A stretch of DNA of 64,000 bases. Source: Haladaptatus paucihalophilus DX253 (GTDB taxonomy: Archaea > Halobacteriota > Halobacteria > Halobacteriales > Haladaptataceae). The stretch's first letter is position 1, and every line of letters begins with the position of its first letter. Below the pieces are notes generated by a model that made no database searches, was not told where the DNA came from, and was given only the letters and a program-made list of their open reading frames with translations. Both the position numbers and the translations under genes were made by a program. Where the stretch lies: assembly GCF_000376445.1 (NCBI RefSeq), contig NZ_AQXI01000001.1, positions 2,133,734-2,197,733 of the forward strand, read 5' to 3'. This document shows positions 1 to 8,078 of this stretch, piece after piece.

Positions 1-60
1 TCTGCGTTTCGGTCAGTACTGGAGTGCGCGAGCCTCTGGGAAATCCGATTCGCCGCCTCC
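1..60 (+). rRNA. 5S ribosomal RNA, 3' end (partial)
   Basis: The first 60 bases match the 3' half of haloarchaeal 5S rRNA as I know it (a run including GTACTGGAGTGCGCGAGCCT, ending in GCCGCC). The 5' part lies outside the window. Haloarchaeal rRNA operons run 16S, tRNA-Ala, 23S, 5S, tRNA-Cys, and the tRNA-Cys found at 179-254 agrees with this. The exact 3' end is uncertain by a few bases because the pairing 5' strand is not present. Confidence 0.9.
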
Positions 61-81
61 CATTCATACTCGCATTCATTA

Positions 82-115
82 CCCGCACGGAGCTACCGCT
101 CTGTGCGGGTTTTTC
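82..115 (+). terminator. Hairpin plus T-tract terminator after 5S rRNA
   Basis: CCCGCACGGAG (82-92) pairs with CTCTGTGCGGG (99-109) over 11 positions with one G-U pair and a 6-nt loop. Five T residues follow at 110-114. This is a strong candidate for the end of the rRNA transcript. It lies between 5S and tRNA-Cys, so it may separate the tRNA from the operon. Confidence 0.7.
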
Positions 116-145
116 TATTTCTATACAGTCGCTTGAGACCGCTAC

Positions 146-153
146 GTTTAAAG
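146..153 (+). promoter_or_regulatory. TATA box for tRNA-Cys
   Basis: GTTTAAAG lies 26-33 nt before the first base of the tRNA, the usual spacing for an archaeal TATA box. Together with the hairpin terminator upstream it suggests that tRNA-Cys can be transcribed on its own. Confidence 0.55.
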
Positions 154-178
154 TGACCGACTTCAAAGGAGAGACTGC

Positions 179-254
179 GCCAAGGTGGCAGAGTCCGGCC
201 GAACGCAGCGGCCTGCAGAGCCGCCCATCGCCGGTTCAAATCCGGCCCTTGGCT
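179..254 (+). tRNA. tRNA-Cys (anticodon GCA)
   Basis: The acceptor strands GCCAAGG (179-185) and CCTTGGC (247-253) pair fully, and the discriminator base is T254, as expected for tRNA-Cys. The anticodon stem GCGGC/GCCGC encloses CTGCAGA, giving anticodon GCA. A T-arm with GGTTCAAATCC is present. There is no encoded CCA. Its place just after 5S rRNA is the classic haloarchaeal arrangement. Confidence 0.95.
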
Positions 255-414
255 TTTCGTGAATCCGTTCCCGTAGCGACCGCTATGTGACTGCAACCGG
301 GATTTCTTCTTGGATACTACTCCCAGTAATACGCATTCTGTACTCTCTTGTCACGCTTCGGTCTGTTTTACGCTCGAAAATTTTTTGACTGGTATCCTGT
401 CTCCTGAGATTCAT

Positions 415-1380
415 TTATAGTGATATCGGTTCTCGTTCGTGGGCACTTTCGCGGATGGCATCGATGAGTTGGAGGGTCCGCGTCGCATCCGTCGCGTCCG
501 TTACCGGTGGTCGTCCGTTCTGGATGGACTCGACGAAGTGATCGACCTCGCGGGCGTACTGATTCGTCGGGTCGAACTCCTCGACGACGTGTCGGTCGTC
601 GATTCGGTACGTCAGTTCGGTTTCGTCGTCTTTCGATGGAACGAACGCGTCCGGCGCTTCGATCCATCCGTTGGTGGCTTCGATGCGATATCGTTCCGTA
701 CCGACAGTCGTGAACCCCGAGGAAATCACCGCCGTTACACCGTCTTCGTATTCGAGGATGGCTGTCAGTTCGGTTTCGACGCCGCAGTCCATGGTGTCGG
801 TCGCTGTCGCGTACACGCGCCGGGGTTCTCCGAGGAACAGTCGTGCGGCGTTGACCGTGTAACAACCGACGTCCATCAGGCTCCCGCCCGCGAGGTTCGG
901 GTCGAGTCGAACGTCTTCCGGGTCGTCCAGTGAAAATCGAAGGCTGGCTTTGAGCGAGCGGATATCCAATTTCCGTGCGATTTCGACCGCGCGTTGGGTT
1001 CGGGGATGGTAGCGATACATGAACGCTTCCATTAGCGTGACGCCACGCTCGTCACAGTACGTACTCGTCTCGCGCGCTTCGGCGGCGTTCACTGCCAAGG
1101 GTTTCTCACAGAGAATGTGGTGCCCGTGGTCTGCGGCCCGCTTCGTCCATTCGGCGTGGAGTGCGTTCGGGAGGGGGTTGTACACGGCTTCTATCTCGTC
1201 GTCTTCGAGTAACCCCTCGTACGTTCCGTAGGTGTGTGGTATGTCGAGTTGCTCTGCGACGGTCGCAGCACGAGATTCGCTCCGCGACGCGAGCGCAGTG
1301 ACTTCGTGTCCTGCCTCTTTGATGGCCGGTATCACGGCATTCACGCCGATTTTTGCCGTGCTGATGACACCGAATTTCAT
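415..1380 (-). CDS. Gfo/Idh/MocA family oxidoreductase
   Basis: A 321-residue NAD(P)-dependent dehydrogenase of the Gfo/Idh/MocA family. The N-terminal half is a Rossmann domain (MKFGVISTAKIG at the start). The family's EKP motif is in ILCEKPLAVNA, with the catalytic-type Lys. The C-terminal half has the family's GGSLMDVGCY segment of the substrate-binding sheet. Length is normal. Family members oxidise sugars or dihydrodiols; haloarchaeal xylose dehydrogenase belongs here, but the substrate of this protein cannot be told. It is divergent from the gene at 1474, with a TATA-like TTTCATTA on the minus strand about 25 nt upstream. Confidence 0.9.
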   Translation of the reverse strand: MKFGVISTAKIGVNAVIPAIKEAGHEVTALASRSESRAATVAEQLDIPHTYGTYEGLLEDDEIEAVYNPLPNALHAEWTKRAADHGHHILCEKPLAVNAAEARETSTYCDERGVTLMEAFMYRYHPRTQRAVEIARKLDIRSLKASLRFSLDDPEDVRLDPNLAGGSLMDVGCYTVNAARLFLGEPRRVYATATDTMDCGVETELTAILEYEDGVTAVISSGFTTVGTERYRIEATNGWIEAPDAFVPSKDDETELTYRIDDRHVVEEFDPTNQYAREVDHFVESIQNGRPPVTDATDATRTLQLIDAIRESAHEREPISL

Positions 1381-1473
1381 GCCTCACATTCGTTTTCGAC
1401 GCTAATGAAAAGAAGGGGTGAACCGTGTAACCAAAAAGTAACCATTATACCGAACGCGGACAGGGGCTAGAGT

Positions 1474-2286
1474 ATGCAACGACGAGCAGCGGGCGTATAC
1501 ATTGCGATCTTCCTCGTCATTTCTGCCGGGGCATACTCACTGGTCGGCATGGCCAAGGAGCCGACGGTTTCGGTGAATAACCCGGATCAGACGCTCTCAC
1601 AGCAGGGACAGAAGTTCACTGTCGACGGGCGACAGTACAATGTCTCCTCGTTGAGTGGGGGCTCCGCGGAGGTCGCGTGGACCCAGCAAGCCGCCACGTA
1701 TTCGGCTGAACTAGCGAACAACTCGACAGTCGAACAGGACAACACCACGTTCCAGGTCCTCATCCCGAACAAATCGGAGCCGAAGAAAGCGACGCTTCGG
1801 GAGGTCCAGAACCTCTCGGAAGGTACGCAGACGGTCAAACAAGGGAACGAAACCTACGTCGTCGTCAACGGCAGCAGCGGTAACAAGTCGCTCGTTCCGG
1901 TCGACGAGTACAAGCGCCAGCAGTTCGGCGAACCGACGACCAAGACGCTGCGTACGGGCGACTCGTTCCAGTACTCGAACAACTCCACCACGGTCGACAA
2001 CATCACGGCCGAGGCAGTGATGCTGCAGTGGAAAGCACCGAAAACGACCGTTTCCTCGGTCGAGAGTGGTTCGACGGTCGAACTCGGACCGAACAACAAG
2101 ACGTTCGTCGCACACGGCCAAGGCAATAAGGTCCTGCTGTCGTCGGACGTGAAGGCCTACAACGAACAGGAGGAAGCGGTGTCGCACTTCCACGAGCGCA
2201 TCGCGGGACTGTGGGGTGTGTCCATCCTCAGCTTCATCGCGGCGGCGCTCATCGGAATGCTCGCCTACCTCCCGTTCAAGGGATAA
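1474..2286 (+). CDS. Conserved haloarchaeal membrane protein, extracytoplasmic domain
   Basis: A 270-residue protein that I do not recognise by name. It has an N-terminal membrane segment (about residues 8-26), a long polar Thr/Ser/Asn-rich middle part and a second membrane segment near the C-terminus (about 245-265), so the middle probably faces outside the cell. The middle contains about a dozen N-X-S/T sequons, consistent with archaeal N-glycosylation. ATTATACC at about 1443-1450 lies near -27 and supports the ATG at 1474. The gene is convergent with the small gene at 2303. Confidence 0.8.
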   Translation: MQRRAAGVYIAIFLVISAGAYSLVGMAKEPTVSVNNPDQTLSQQGQKFTVDGRQYNVSSLSGGSAEVAWTQQAATYSAELANNSTVEQDNTTFQVLIPNKSEPKKATLREVQNLSEGTQTVKQGNETYVVVNGSSGNKSLVPVDEYKRQQFGEPTTKTLRTGDSFQYSNNSTTVDNITAEAVMLQWKAPKTTVSSVESGSTVELGPNNKTFVAHGQGNKVLLSSDVKAYNEQEEAVSHFHERIAGLWGVSILSFIAAALIGMLAYLPFKG

Positions 2287-2302
2287 CAGCTACAACCGCT
2301 TT

Positions 2303-2503
2303 TTACGTCCGAGCGATCCACGCGAGAGCCGCGCCGATACCGATAGCGGCGACCGCACCGAGTATTTGGCCCAGCATGAGCAGGACGCTTCCGGATTTGT
2401 GCGCCCACGGCATACCGACGAGCGTTCCGATTCCGATGAGAACGAGCAGGACCCCGAACGCGGTTCCGAGCGGTTCGAGTGGGTCCGATATGTACCGGTT
2501 CAT
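2303..2503 (-). CDS. Small two-helix membrane protein
   Basis: A 66-residue hydrophobic protein with two predicted membrane helices (about residues 13-31 and 38-62) joined by a short loop, and polar ends. It is convergent with the membrane protein at 1474-2286, with a 16-nt gap. The composition and Gly/Ala-rich helices look like a real small haloarchaeal membrane protein. No function can be assigned. Confidence 0.7.
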   Translation of the reverse strand: MNRYISDPLEPLGTAFGVLLVLIGIGTLVGMPWAHKSGSVLLMLGQILGAVAAIGIGAALAWIART

Positions 2504-2619
2504 ACCCGGTCCTGTGTTCGGATGACTTATAATATCTACTGAACGACTTCGGCGAGCGTTCGTTTCTACGATACCCGTCTTCTTGCGACGCTCTCGATGT
2601 CGCGGTCCGCGAGAAGTAC

Positions 2620-2888
2620 GGGGTGGGGATTTGAATTACGCCCAAACGTTCCGGGTCGCTCACGTTCGTTCGCTTCCCGGGCATGCGTTTGGGCTCCTTC
2701 AAATCCTTCGAGTCGTTTCACTCCTCATCTACGTTCGCCGCGAGAAGTACGGGCTGGAAGGGATTTGAACGACGTCCGAGAACCTGCGCTCCGTGCAAAA
2801 CCTCGGTCTAATTCAAACCCCTTCAGGAGTATTCCCGCAGCTCACGAATTGTTCGCCGCGAGAAGTACGGGCTGGAAGGGATTTGAAC
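2620..2888 (-). repeat. Ladder of tRNA-Lys 3'-tail copies
   Basis: Three copies of the 3' end of tRNA-Lys (T-loop plus 3' acceptor strand) lie downstream of the tRNA in the same orientation: 2868-2888 and 2750-2770 are exact over 21 nt to tRNA positions 2991-3011, and 2620-2638 is degenerate. The spacing from copy to copy is 123, 118 and 130 nt. Copies are followed (minus strand) by TACTTCTCGCGG. The last unit also holds an element (2639-2687) that is nearly identical to one after tRNA-Arg at 60926-60976. No protein reading of this stretch (2504-2990) is convincing. Confidence 0.8.
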
Positions 2889-2990
2889 CACCTGAAGACG
2901 CTTCCTCACTCGCGATGCTCGTGAGACTGCCTCTTCCATAACTCAAACCCTTCGAACCGCTTCGCTCGTCACCTTCGTTCCTCACAGAAG

Positions 2991-3064
2991 CGGGCTGGAA
3001 GGGATTTGAACCCCTGGCCGTCTGGTTAAAAGCCAGACGCTCTGCCTAACTGAGCTACCAGCCC
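2991..3064 (-). tRNA. tRNA-Lys (anticodon TTT)
   Basis: Read on the minus strand, GGGCTGG (3064-3058) pairs with CCAGCCC (2998-2992), followed by discriminator G (2991). The anticodon loop CTTTTAA gives TTT. D-arm GCTCAGTTAGGCAGAGC and T-arm GGGGTTCAAATCCC are intact. No CCA is encoded. Confidence 0.95.
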
Positions 3065-3086
3065 TCATCTCTTCTTGCGAGTTGCG

Positions 3087-3098
3087 ACGTTTAAACGT
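3087..3098 (-). promoter_or_regulatory. TATA box for tRNA-Lys
   Basis: ACGTTTAAACGT is a 12-bp palindrome with the TTTAAA core 25-32 nt before the 5' end of tRNA-Lys, the expected TATA position on the minus strand. Confidence 0.6.
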
Positions 3099-3173
3099 TT
3101 GCCATTCCGCTCGGCAGCCGTCCGTATTTCCGGGGTGAACATCGTTTTCTCCCCCGGTCACGACTGTTTAACC

Positions 3174-4460
3174 ATGACCGACTTCGAAACCGAACAGGGT
3201 GACGAGTTGCGCGCGTTCACCGAACGACTCTGTTCGTTCGACACGACGGGCGGCAACGAAGGCCCCGCACAGGAGTGGCTCGCAGATCGGCTCTCCGAGA
3301 TGGGCTTCGAGACGTACGAGTGGACGGCCGACGCCGAGCGGTTGGCGGAACATCCGTCCTTCCCGGACGACCCTGTCGCCATCGAACACACCGAGGCGAG
3401 CGCCGACGGGCCGACCCTCGTCGAGCGTCCGAGCGTCGCGGGTGTCCTGGAGTTCGGCGACCCGGACGACGGCCAGACGCTCGTCCTGAACGGGCACATG
3501 GACGTGGTTCCCGTGGCCCGCGAATCGTGGGACACGGACCCTTTCGAACCGACGTGGGAGGGTGACGACCTCACCGCTCGCGGCGCGGTCGATATGAAAT
3601 CCGGACTCGCGTCCTGTGTCTTCGCGGCGAAACACCTCCACGAGAACGCCGAGGGTCGGAATCTGGACGGCCGACTCGTCGTGGAAAGCGTCGTCGGCGA
3701 GGAGGAGGGCGGACTGGGTGCGGCGGCGGCAGCCCTCTCGAATCCCTATCCGTTCGAGCGCGACGCGGCCATCGTCGCCGAACCGACCGACCTCACGCCG
3801 GTCGTTGCGGTCGAGGGAACGGTCATGAAACGGCTACGCATTACTGGTCGCTCCGCGCACGCGGCCACGCGATGGCGCGGGGAGAGCGTCCACCCCCACT
3901 TCGAGGCCATCCGACGGGCGTTCTTCGAACTCGAAGCCGAGCGGAGCGAGTCCGTTACGCATCCGCTGTACGACGAGTTTCCGATTCCGTGGCCCATCGT
4001 GGTCGGGACGGTCGAGGCGGGAACGTGGTCGTCGTCCGTCCCCGCGACGCTCACCGCGGAGATGCGCCTCGGCGTCGCGCCGGGCGAAACGGTCGATGAA
4101 GTCGAGGCCATGTACGAAGAGCGGCTCGCCGAAGTGGTCGAGGAGAGCGAGTGGCTTCGTGACCATCCACCGACGTTCGAGCGGTTTTCCATCCAGTTTG
4201 AATCCGCGGAGACGGACCCGGACGAACCGATAGTCGGCGCGCTCCAGTCCGCGATGGACGGTGAGGGACTCGACACGACGCTCCGCGGCGAAACCTACGG
4301 TGCGGACTCGCGTCACTACGTCGCCGCGGGAATCCCCACGGCCCTGTTCGGACCGGGGACCATCGAACAGGCGCACTTCCCGAACGAGACCGTTCACTGG
4401 CCGGACGTCGTGACTGCAGGAACGGTCCTCACCGAGACGGCCCGAACGTTCCTCGATTAA
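3174..4460 (+). CDS. M20 family metallopeptidase / amidohydrolase
   Basis: A 428-residue zinc-dependent hydrolase of the ArgE/DapE/carboxypeptidase G2 (M20) family. The metal-binding segment NGHMD is at 106-110 (His108), RGAVDMKSG at 137-144 carries the bridging Asp, and EEEGG at 176-180 carries the catalytic Glu. The dimerisation domain follows from about residue 215. The start ATG at 3174 is chosen because family similarity begins there; an upstream in-frame ATG would add 33 residues without similarity and run into the tRNA promoter. The substrate (N-acyl amino acid or peptide) is unknown. Confidence 0.9.
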   Translation: MTDFETEQGDELRAFTERLCSFDTTGGNEGPAQEWLADRLSEMGFETYEWTADAERLAEHPSFPDDPVAIEHTEASADGPTLVERPSVAGVLEFGDPDDGQTLVLNGHMDVVPVARESWDTDPFEPTWEGDDLTARGAVDMKSGLASCVFAAKHLHENAEGRNLDGRLVVESVVGEEEGGLGAAAAALSNPYPFERDAAIVAEPTDLTPVVAVEGTVMKRLRITGRSAHAATRWRGESVHPHFEAIRRAFFELEAERSESVTHPLYDEFPIPWPIVVGTVEAGTWSSSVPATLTAEMRLGVAPGETVDEVEAMYEERLAEVVEESEWLRDHPPTFERFSIQFESAETDPDEPIVGALQSAMDGEGLDTTLRGETYGADSRHYVAAGIPTALFGPGTIEQAHFPNETVHWPDVVTAGTVLTETARTFLD

Positions 4461-4469
4461 CTTCAGCTT

Positions 4470-5135
4470 TTAGCCGAGTTCCTTTTCGAGCGCCCGAGCG
4501 ATCACGTGTTCGGGTTCTTCGTCCGCGAGCGCGGCCTCCCGGCGGAGTTCGCGGTACAGGTTCGGTGGGAGTGAAAGCGTCACCTCGCCGAGCGTGACGC
4601 CGTGGTTTCGGAGCGCGCGCTCCGGGGGTACCCCGTCGCTGATGTCGCTGACGATGGCACGCACCTCGCGCACAGTCAGCGAGTTGTCGAGGACTGCCCA
4701 CGCCAGTTGGTAGCGCGCGTCTCCGTCCACCCGAGCGATGTGTTTGGCGGCCGTCGGAGCGATGTGGCCGACGGCGACGTGGCGTCGAATGGACCGCGGG
4801 AGGTCGTGCACCCGCGCCCACTTTCGGATGAAGGAGACCGTCGTTTCGCCCCCCGCTCGTTCCGCGGCCTCTTTGTAGGACCCGACGCCACGGACGAGCG
4901 CTGCACAGGCCGCCGCTCCGCGCAACATGTATACGTTGTCCTCGCTTCCCGGACTGCCACCCGCAAACGCGCGGACGGTTCGCGCCGCCTCGGCGACGCT
5001 CTCCGGGTCGTCCGGGTCGAACGCCTTTGCTTCTCGTGCGTGCGAACCGGTAATCGCCGCGTCCCCGCGGATGACGGGCTTTCCGACCGGCGACTTGCGG
5101 TCCGCCGGTGGCTCCTCTCCCGGGCCGTTAGTCAT
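4470..5135 (-). CDS. Conserved haloarchaeal protein with ParB-like helical and RHH-like regions
   Basis: A 221-residue soluble protein. Residues about 85-165 resemble the helical DNA-binding part of ParB/KorB proteins (a segment around VSFIRKWARVHDLPRSIRRH, then AAKHIARVDGDARYQLAW). The C-terminus (LSLPPNLYRELRREAALADE) reads like a ribbon-helix-helix segment. It probably binds DNA, but this is inference. I believe it is a haloarchaeal DUF family (DUF7119 from memory, unchecked). It is divergent from the membrane protein gene at 5246 and convergent with the M20 gene. Confidence 0.75.
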   Translation of the reverse strand: MTNGPGEEPPADRKSPVGKPVIRGDAAITGSHAREAKAFDPDDPESVAEAARTVRAFAGGSPGSEDNVYMLRGAAACAALVRGVGSYKEAAERAGGETTVSFIRKWARVHDLPRSIRRHVAVGHIAPTAAKHIARVDGDARYQLAWAVLDNSLTVREVRAIVSDISDGVPPERALRNHGVTLGEVTLSLPPNLYRELRREAALADEEPEHVIARALEKELG

Positions 5136-5245
5136 CGTTCGTGGATTGGGCGGACGGGGTAAAAAGGAACCGCCCGAACGGACCCGTCACGCGAACCTTT
5201 CGTTCGCACCCCACGTTTATGTACGAAGCCGCGCAATTTTCCCGC

Positions 5246-5698
5246 GTGACTGGCCGCAGCACCGACTACTCGACGGAGGAGCGCCGACTTCGCCCCCGCG
5301 ACGAGAAAAGGGGCGTCGAGCAGTGGGTCGAAAGCGTCTTCTTCGCTGTTGGGGAGGTGACCTTCCTCGGTTTGCCCGCCTTCTACGGGTTGATGGACGC
5401 CGAACCCAACGCGCCGCTGAAGTTCGCCGCGTTGTTCGCGTGGCTGGCGCTCGTCCTCTGCGTCGGGACGTTCCGCGGCCCGTGGCTCGACATCGACTGG
5501 CCGCCGGTGACGCCCGCGCTTTTCTTCCTCCGGTTGCTGTACTACAACGTCGTCATCGCCGCCGTGGCCTATCTCGGGACGGCTATCGACCTCGCGTTTC
5601 ACTCGCCCGCTCCGACCGCGACGGTCACGGTGCTCCTGTCGGTCGGAAGCGCGCTGGCGTTTCCCCGCCTCGCGTGGACCGTCGATGCCTACCGGTAG
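5246..5698 (+). CDS. Four-helix membrane protein, unknown function
   Basis: About 150 residues with four predicted membrane helices after a charged N-terminal stretch of about 25 residues. I start it at GTG 5246 because TTTATG at 5216-5221 sits 25-30 nt upstream and would serve as the TATA box of a leaderless transcript. An in-frame ATG at 5219 would add nine residues and is the main alternative. No recognised family. Confidence 0.7.
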   Translation: MTGRSTDYSTEERRLRPRDEKRGVEQWVESVFFAVGEVTFLGLPAFYGLMDAEPNAPLKFAALFAWLALVLCVGTFRGPWLDIDWPPVTPALFFLRLLYYNVVIAAVAYLGTAIDLAFHSPAPTATVTVLLSVGSALAFPRLAWTVDAYR

Positions 5699-5797
5699 CC
5701 CGCCGTCGATTTACCCACTGACATCGATGTCAGGTGGTGACGCTCCCGTCCGCGAGGGTATATCGTCGTTCGGGACCAACGAGGAAACGAGAACGCC

Positions 5798-6430
5798 ATG
5801 TCCGACGAACCTTCCACCGACGGCGAGGCACCGATTACCGCCGAACGCCCCGACGGTGCGGTCCCGCTGACCGGAACCGACCACATTACGCTCATCGGGA
5901 GCAACGAAGAGGATACGGTCGAGTTCTACCGAGACATCCTCGGGATGCCGCTCGTCCTCCGCCAGCCGAACCTCGACGCGCCGAACGTCACGCACCTGTT
6001 CTTCGACAGCGGCGACGGCCGTATCATCACGTTCTTCGTCGAGGAGGGCCGCCAGTCGAATCCCGCGCCACAGCGAACGGGAATCGGCGCGGTGCACCAC
6101 CTCGCGTTCCGGTTCGACCCGGAGCGAATCGAGGAGGTGCGCGAGCGTCTCGAAGCGCACGGTCGCCGATACAACGAGTTCGACCGGAGTATCTTCTACT
6201 CGTTGTACACCTCCGACCACAACGGGCTGACCATCGAACTGACGACGGACAAGTTCGACATCCCGGACGACAGGCGCGCGGAAGTGCTCGCCGTCGCCCA
6301 GCGAAAGCGAGAGGAGGACGGCTCGGAGTACGCGAAGAGCGAACACCTCGAAGCCGCGCTGGAGGAACTCGGCATCCCGGTCGAACCGGCGGACCTTCCC
6401 GACGCGCCGACGGGCGCGGGCGGGTTGTAG
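5798..6430 (+). CDS. VOC (glyoxalase/dioxygenase fold) protein
   Basis: A 210-residue vicinal-oxygen-chelate protein. Two beta-alpha-beta-beta-beta modules are visible: GTDHITLIGSNEEDTVEFYR starts the first and GAVHHLAFRFD the second. Metal-ligand-type residues His (DHITL), His (VHHLAFR) and Glu (LTIELTTDKFDIP) are present. The C-terminal 50 residues are charged and probably outside the fold. Members include glyoxalases and extradiol dioxygenases; the substrate is unknown. Confidence 0.85.
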   Translation: MSDEPSTDGEAPITAERPDGAVPLTGTDHITLIGSNEEDTVEFYRDILGMPLVLRQPNLDAPNVTHLFFDSGDGRIITFFVEEGRQSNPAPQRTGIGAVHHLAFRFDPERIEEVRERLEAHGRRYNEFDRSIFYSLYTSDHNGLTIELTTDKFDIPDDRRAEVLAVAQRKREEDGSEYAKSEHLEAALEELGIPVEPADLPDAPTGAGGL

Positions 6431-6572
6431 TGTCGGACGATGGATTGACAGCAGGCGGAGTGTGGACGGATAGGCGGCGGATGACGGATAGGCAGATAGT
6501 GAGTGGATAGGAGGTCCCAGTCCCACCTCGTTGGGCGGTGACTTTCTGTACCGGGCGGCCGTAGGCGGTTCC

Positions 6573-7535
6573 ATGACCGATTCCGGGTGGACCGCAGAGA
6601 GAATGCCGGACATGACTGGCGAGACGGTAATCGTCACGGGCGCGAACAGCGGCCTCGGCTACGAGGTGACGCGCGCGTTCGCCCGAACGGGAGCGACCGT
6701 CGTCATGGCCTGCCGACGGACGAATCACGCGAAGACGATGAAGGGGAAAATTCTCACCGAGGCTCCCGATGCGACGCTCGACGTGCGCGAACTCGACCTC
6801 GCGGACCTGTCGTCGATTCGCGCTTTCGCGGACGGCTTCGAGTCCGAGTACGACGACCTGCGCGTCCTCTGTAACAACGCGGGCGTGATGGCGGTCCCGC
6901 GGGACGAAACGGCGGACGGGTTCGAACTGCAGTTCGGCGTCAATCACCTCGGACATTTCGCGCTCACCGGACTCCTACTCGATGCGCTGCTCGAAACTGA
7001 CGGCAAGACGCGCGTCGTCACCCAGAGTAGCGGCCTGCACGAGAACGGGGAGATGGACTTCGACGATTTGCAGGGCGAACGTGAGTACGACAAGTGGGAC
7101 GCTTACGCCCAGAGCAAACTGGCGAACGTGCTGTTCGCCTACGAACTCGACCGGCGACTCGGCGACGCCGGTATCGAGGACGTGGCGAGCGTCGCCTGTC
7201 ACCCCGGCTACGCGAGTACGAACCTCCAGGGTCGCGGCCCGAGGCAGGAGGGTTCGATCCTTCGCCTGTGGATGATGCGCATTGCGAACGCGGTCCTCGC
7301 CCAGAGCGCCGAACGCGGTGCCCTGCCGATGCTCTACGCCGCAACCGCTGGCGGCATCACGGGCGGCGAGTACGTCGGCCCCGACGGGTTGATGAACATG
7401 CGCGGCCCGCCTTCGGTCCAATCGTCCAGCGACCGCTCCTACGACGAGGTGGTGGCGGAACGCCTGTGGGACTCCTCGGAGGAGTTGACCGGCGTGACCT
7501 ACGATTTCCGACGGTCGAAGTCCGTCAGCCACTGA
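6573..7535 (+). CDS. Short-chain dehydrogenase/reductase (SDR)
   Basis: A 320-residue SDR, close to the retinol-dehydrogenase-like group. The cofactor motif TGANSGLG is near residue 20, NNAG follows the fourth strand, and the catalytic pair is in YAQSK, with SS of the catalytic serine strand upstream (VVTQSS). An Arg in ACRR after strand two suggests NADP(H). The ATG at 6573 is preferred; an upstream start adds residues without similarity. The substrate is unknown. Confidence 0.9.
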   Translation: MTDSGWTAERMPDMTGETVIVTGANSGLGYEVTRAFARTGATVVMACRRTNHAKTMKGKILTEAPDATLDVRELDLADLSSIRAFADGFESEYDDLRVLCNNAGVMAVPRDETADGFELQFGVNHLGHFALTGLLLDALLETDGKTRVVTQSSGLHENGEMDFDDLQGEREYDKWDAYAQSKLANVLFAYELDRRLGDAGIEDVASVACHPGYASTNLQGRGPRQEGSILRLWMMRIANAVLAQSAERGALPMLYAATAGGITGGEYVGPDGLMNMRGPPSVQSSSDRSYDEVVAERLWDSSEELTGVTYDFRRSKSVSH

Positions 7536-7583
7536 CGTTCTCCCCGACGGAGGGATTATTTTAACTGTCGAGGCGCGAACGGG

Positions 7584-8018
7584 ATGCGTATGGAGACGGA
7601 CGACGCACCCTGCCTGACGACGGTCGAAAACCTCCCCGAAAACGACTCGTTTCTGTTCACGGTTCGGGAACGCGACGGGTCGGAAGAGGAGGTCGTTCTC
7701 GTTCACGGCGACGACTGCATTACCGCGTGGAAGAACTTCTGCCAGCACGAAACCGACCAGCGACTCGACCGCGGTTTCGGCGCGGCGATGCGCGACGGGG
7801 ACATCATCTGCCCGAAACACGGGTCCATGTTCGACGGCTGTTCCGGCCACTGTGACAACGGGAAGGCCGCCGGTTCGACCCTCGTTTCGGTCGATGTCAC
7901 CGTGGACGACGGTGCCGTCTACTTGACCGACCGAACGTGTGAGTTTGCACACGAGGGCGGTATCGAGGAGGACGACGAAGACGATATGCCGAGTTCGTCG
8001 TCGCACCTCTCGTTTTAA
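7584..8018 (+). CDS. Rieske [2Fe-2S] protein
   Basis: A 144-residue stand-alone Rieske-type protein. Ligands are Cys53-X-His55 (NFCQHETDQ) and Cys76-X2-His79 (CPKHG), the expected pattern, with 20 residues between the two pairs. No membrane segment or signal is seen, so it is cytoplasmic. The C-terminus is an acidic, Ser-rich tail. Such proteins act as electron carriers, as in nitrite reductase small subunits and ring-hydroxylating systems. The TATA-like TTATTTTA at 7556-7563 supports a start at 7584 or 7590. It lies two genes before the NarO-motif genes, which could be relevant. Confidence 0.85.
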   Translation: MRMETDDAPCLTTVENLPENDSFLFTVRERDGSEEEVVLVHGDDCITAWKNFCQHETDQRLDRGFGAAMRDGDIICPKHGSMFDGCSGHCDNGKAAGSTLVSVDVTVDDGAVYLTDRTCEFAHEGGIEEDDEDDMPSSSSHLSF

Positions 8019-8078
8019 ATTCCAGATTTCGGACACGTTCAAAAATCGATTTCCACGTACGGAGCGAGTGAACTGACG

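Noticed and set aside
2953-2964. A further CGAA-N4-TTCG match near tRNA-Lys
   Set aside because: A motif with eight fixed bases that are frequent in this genome will occur by chance several times in 64 kb. This one lies in the tRNA tail ladder, with no gene start at the right distance.
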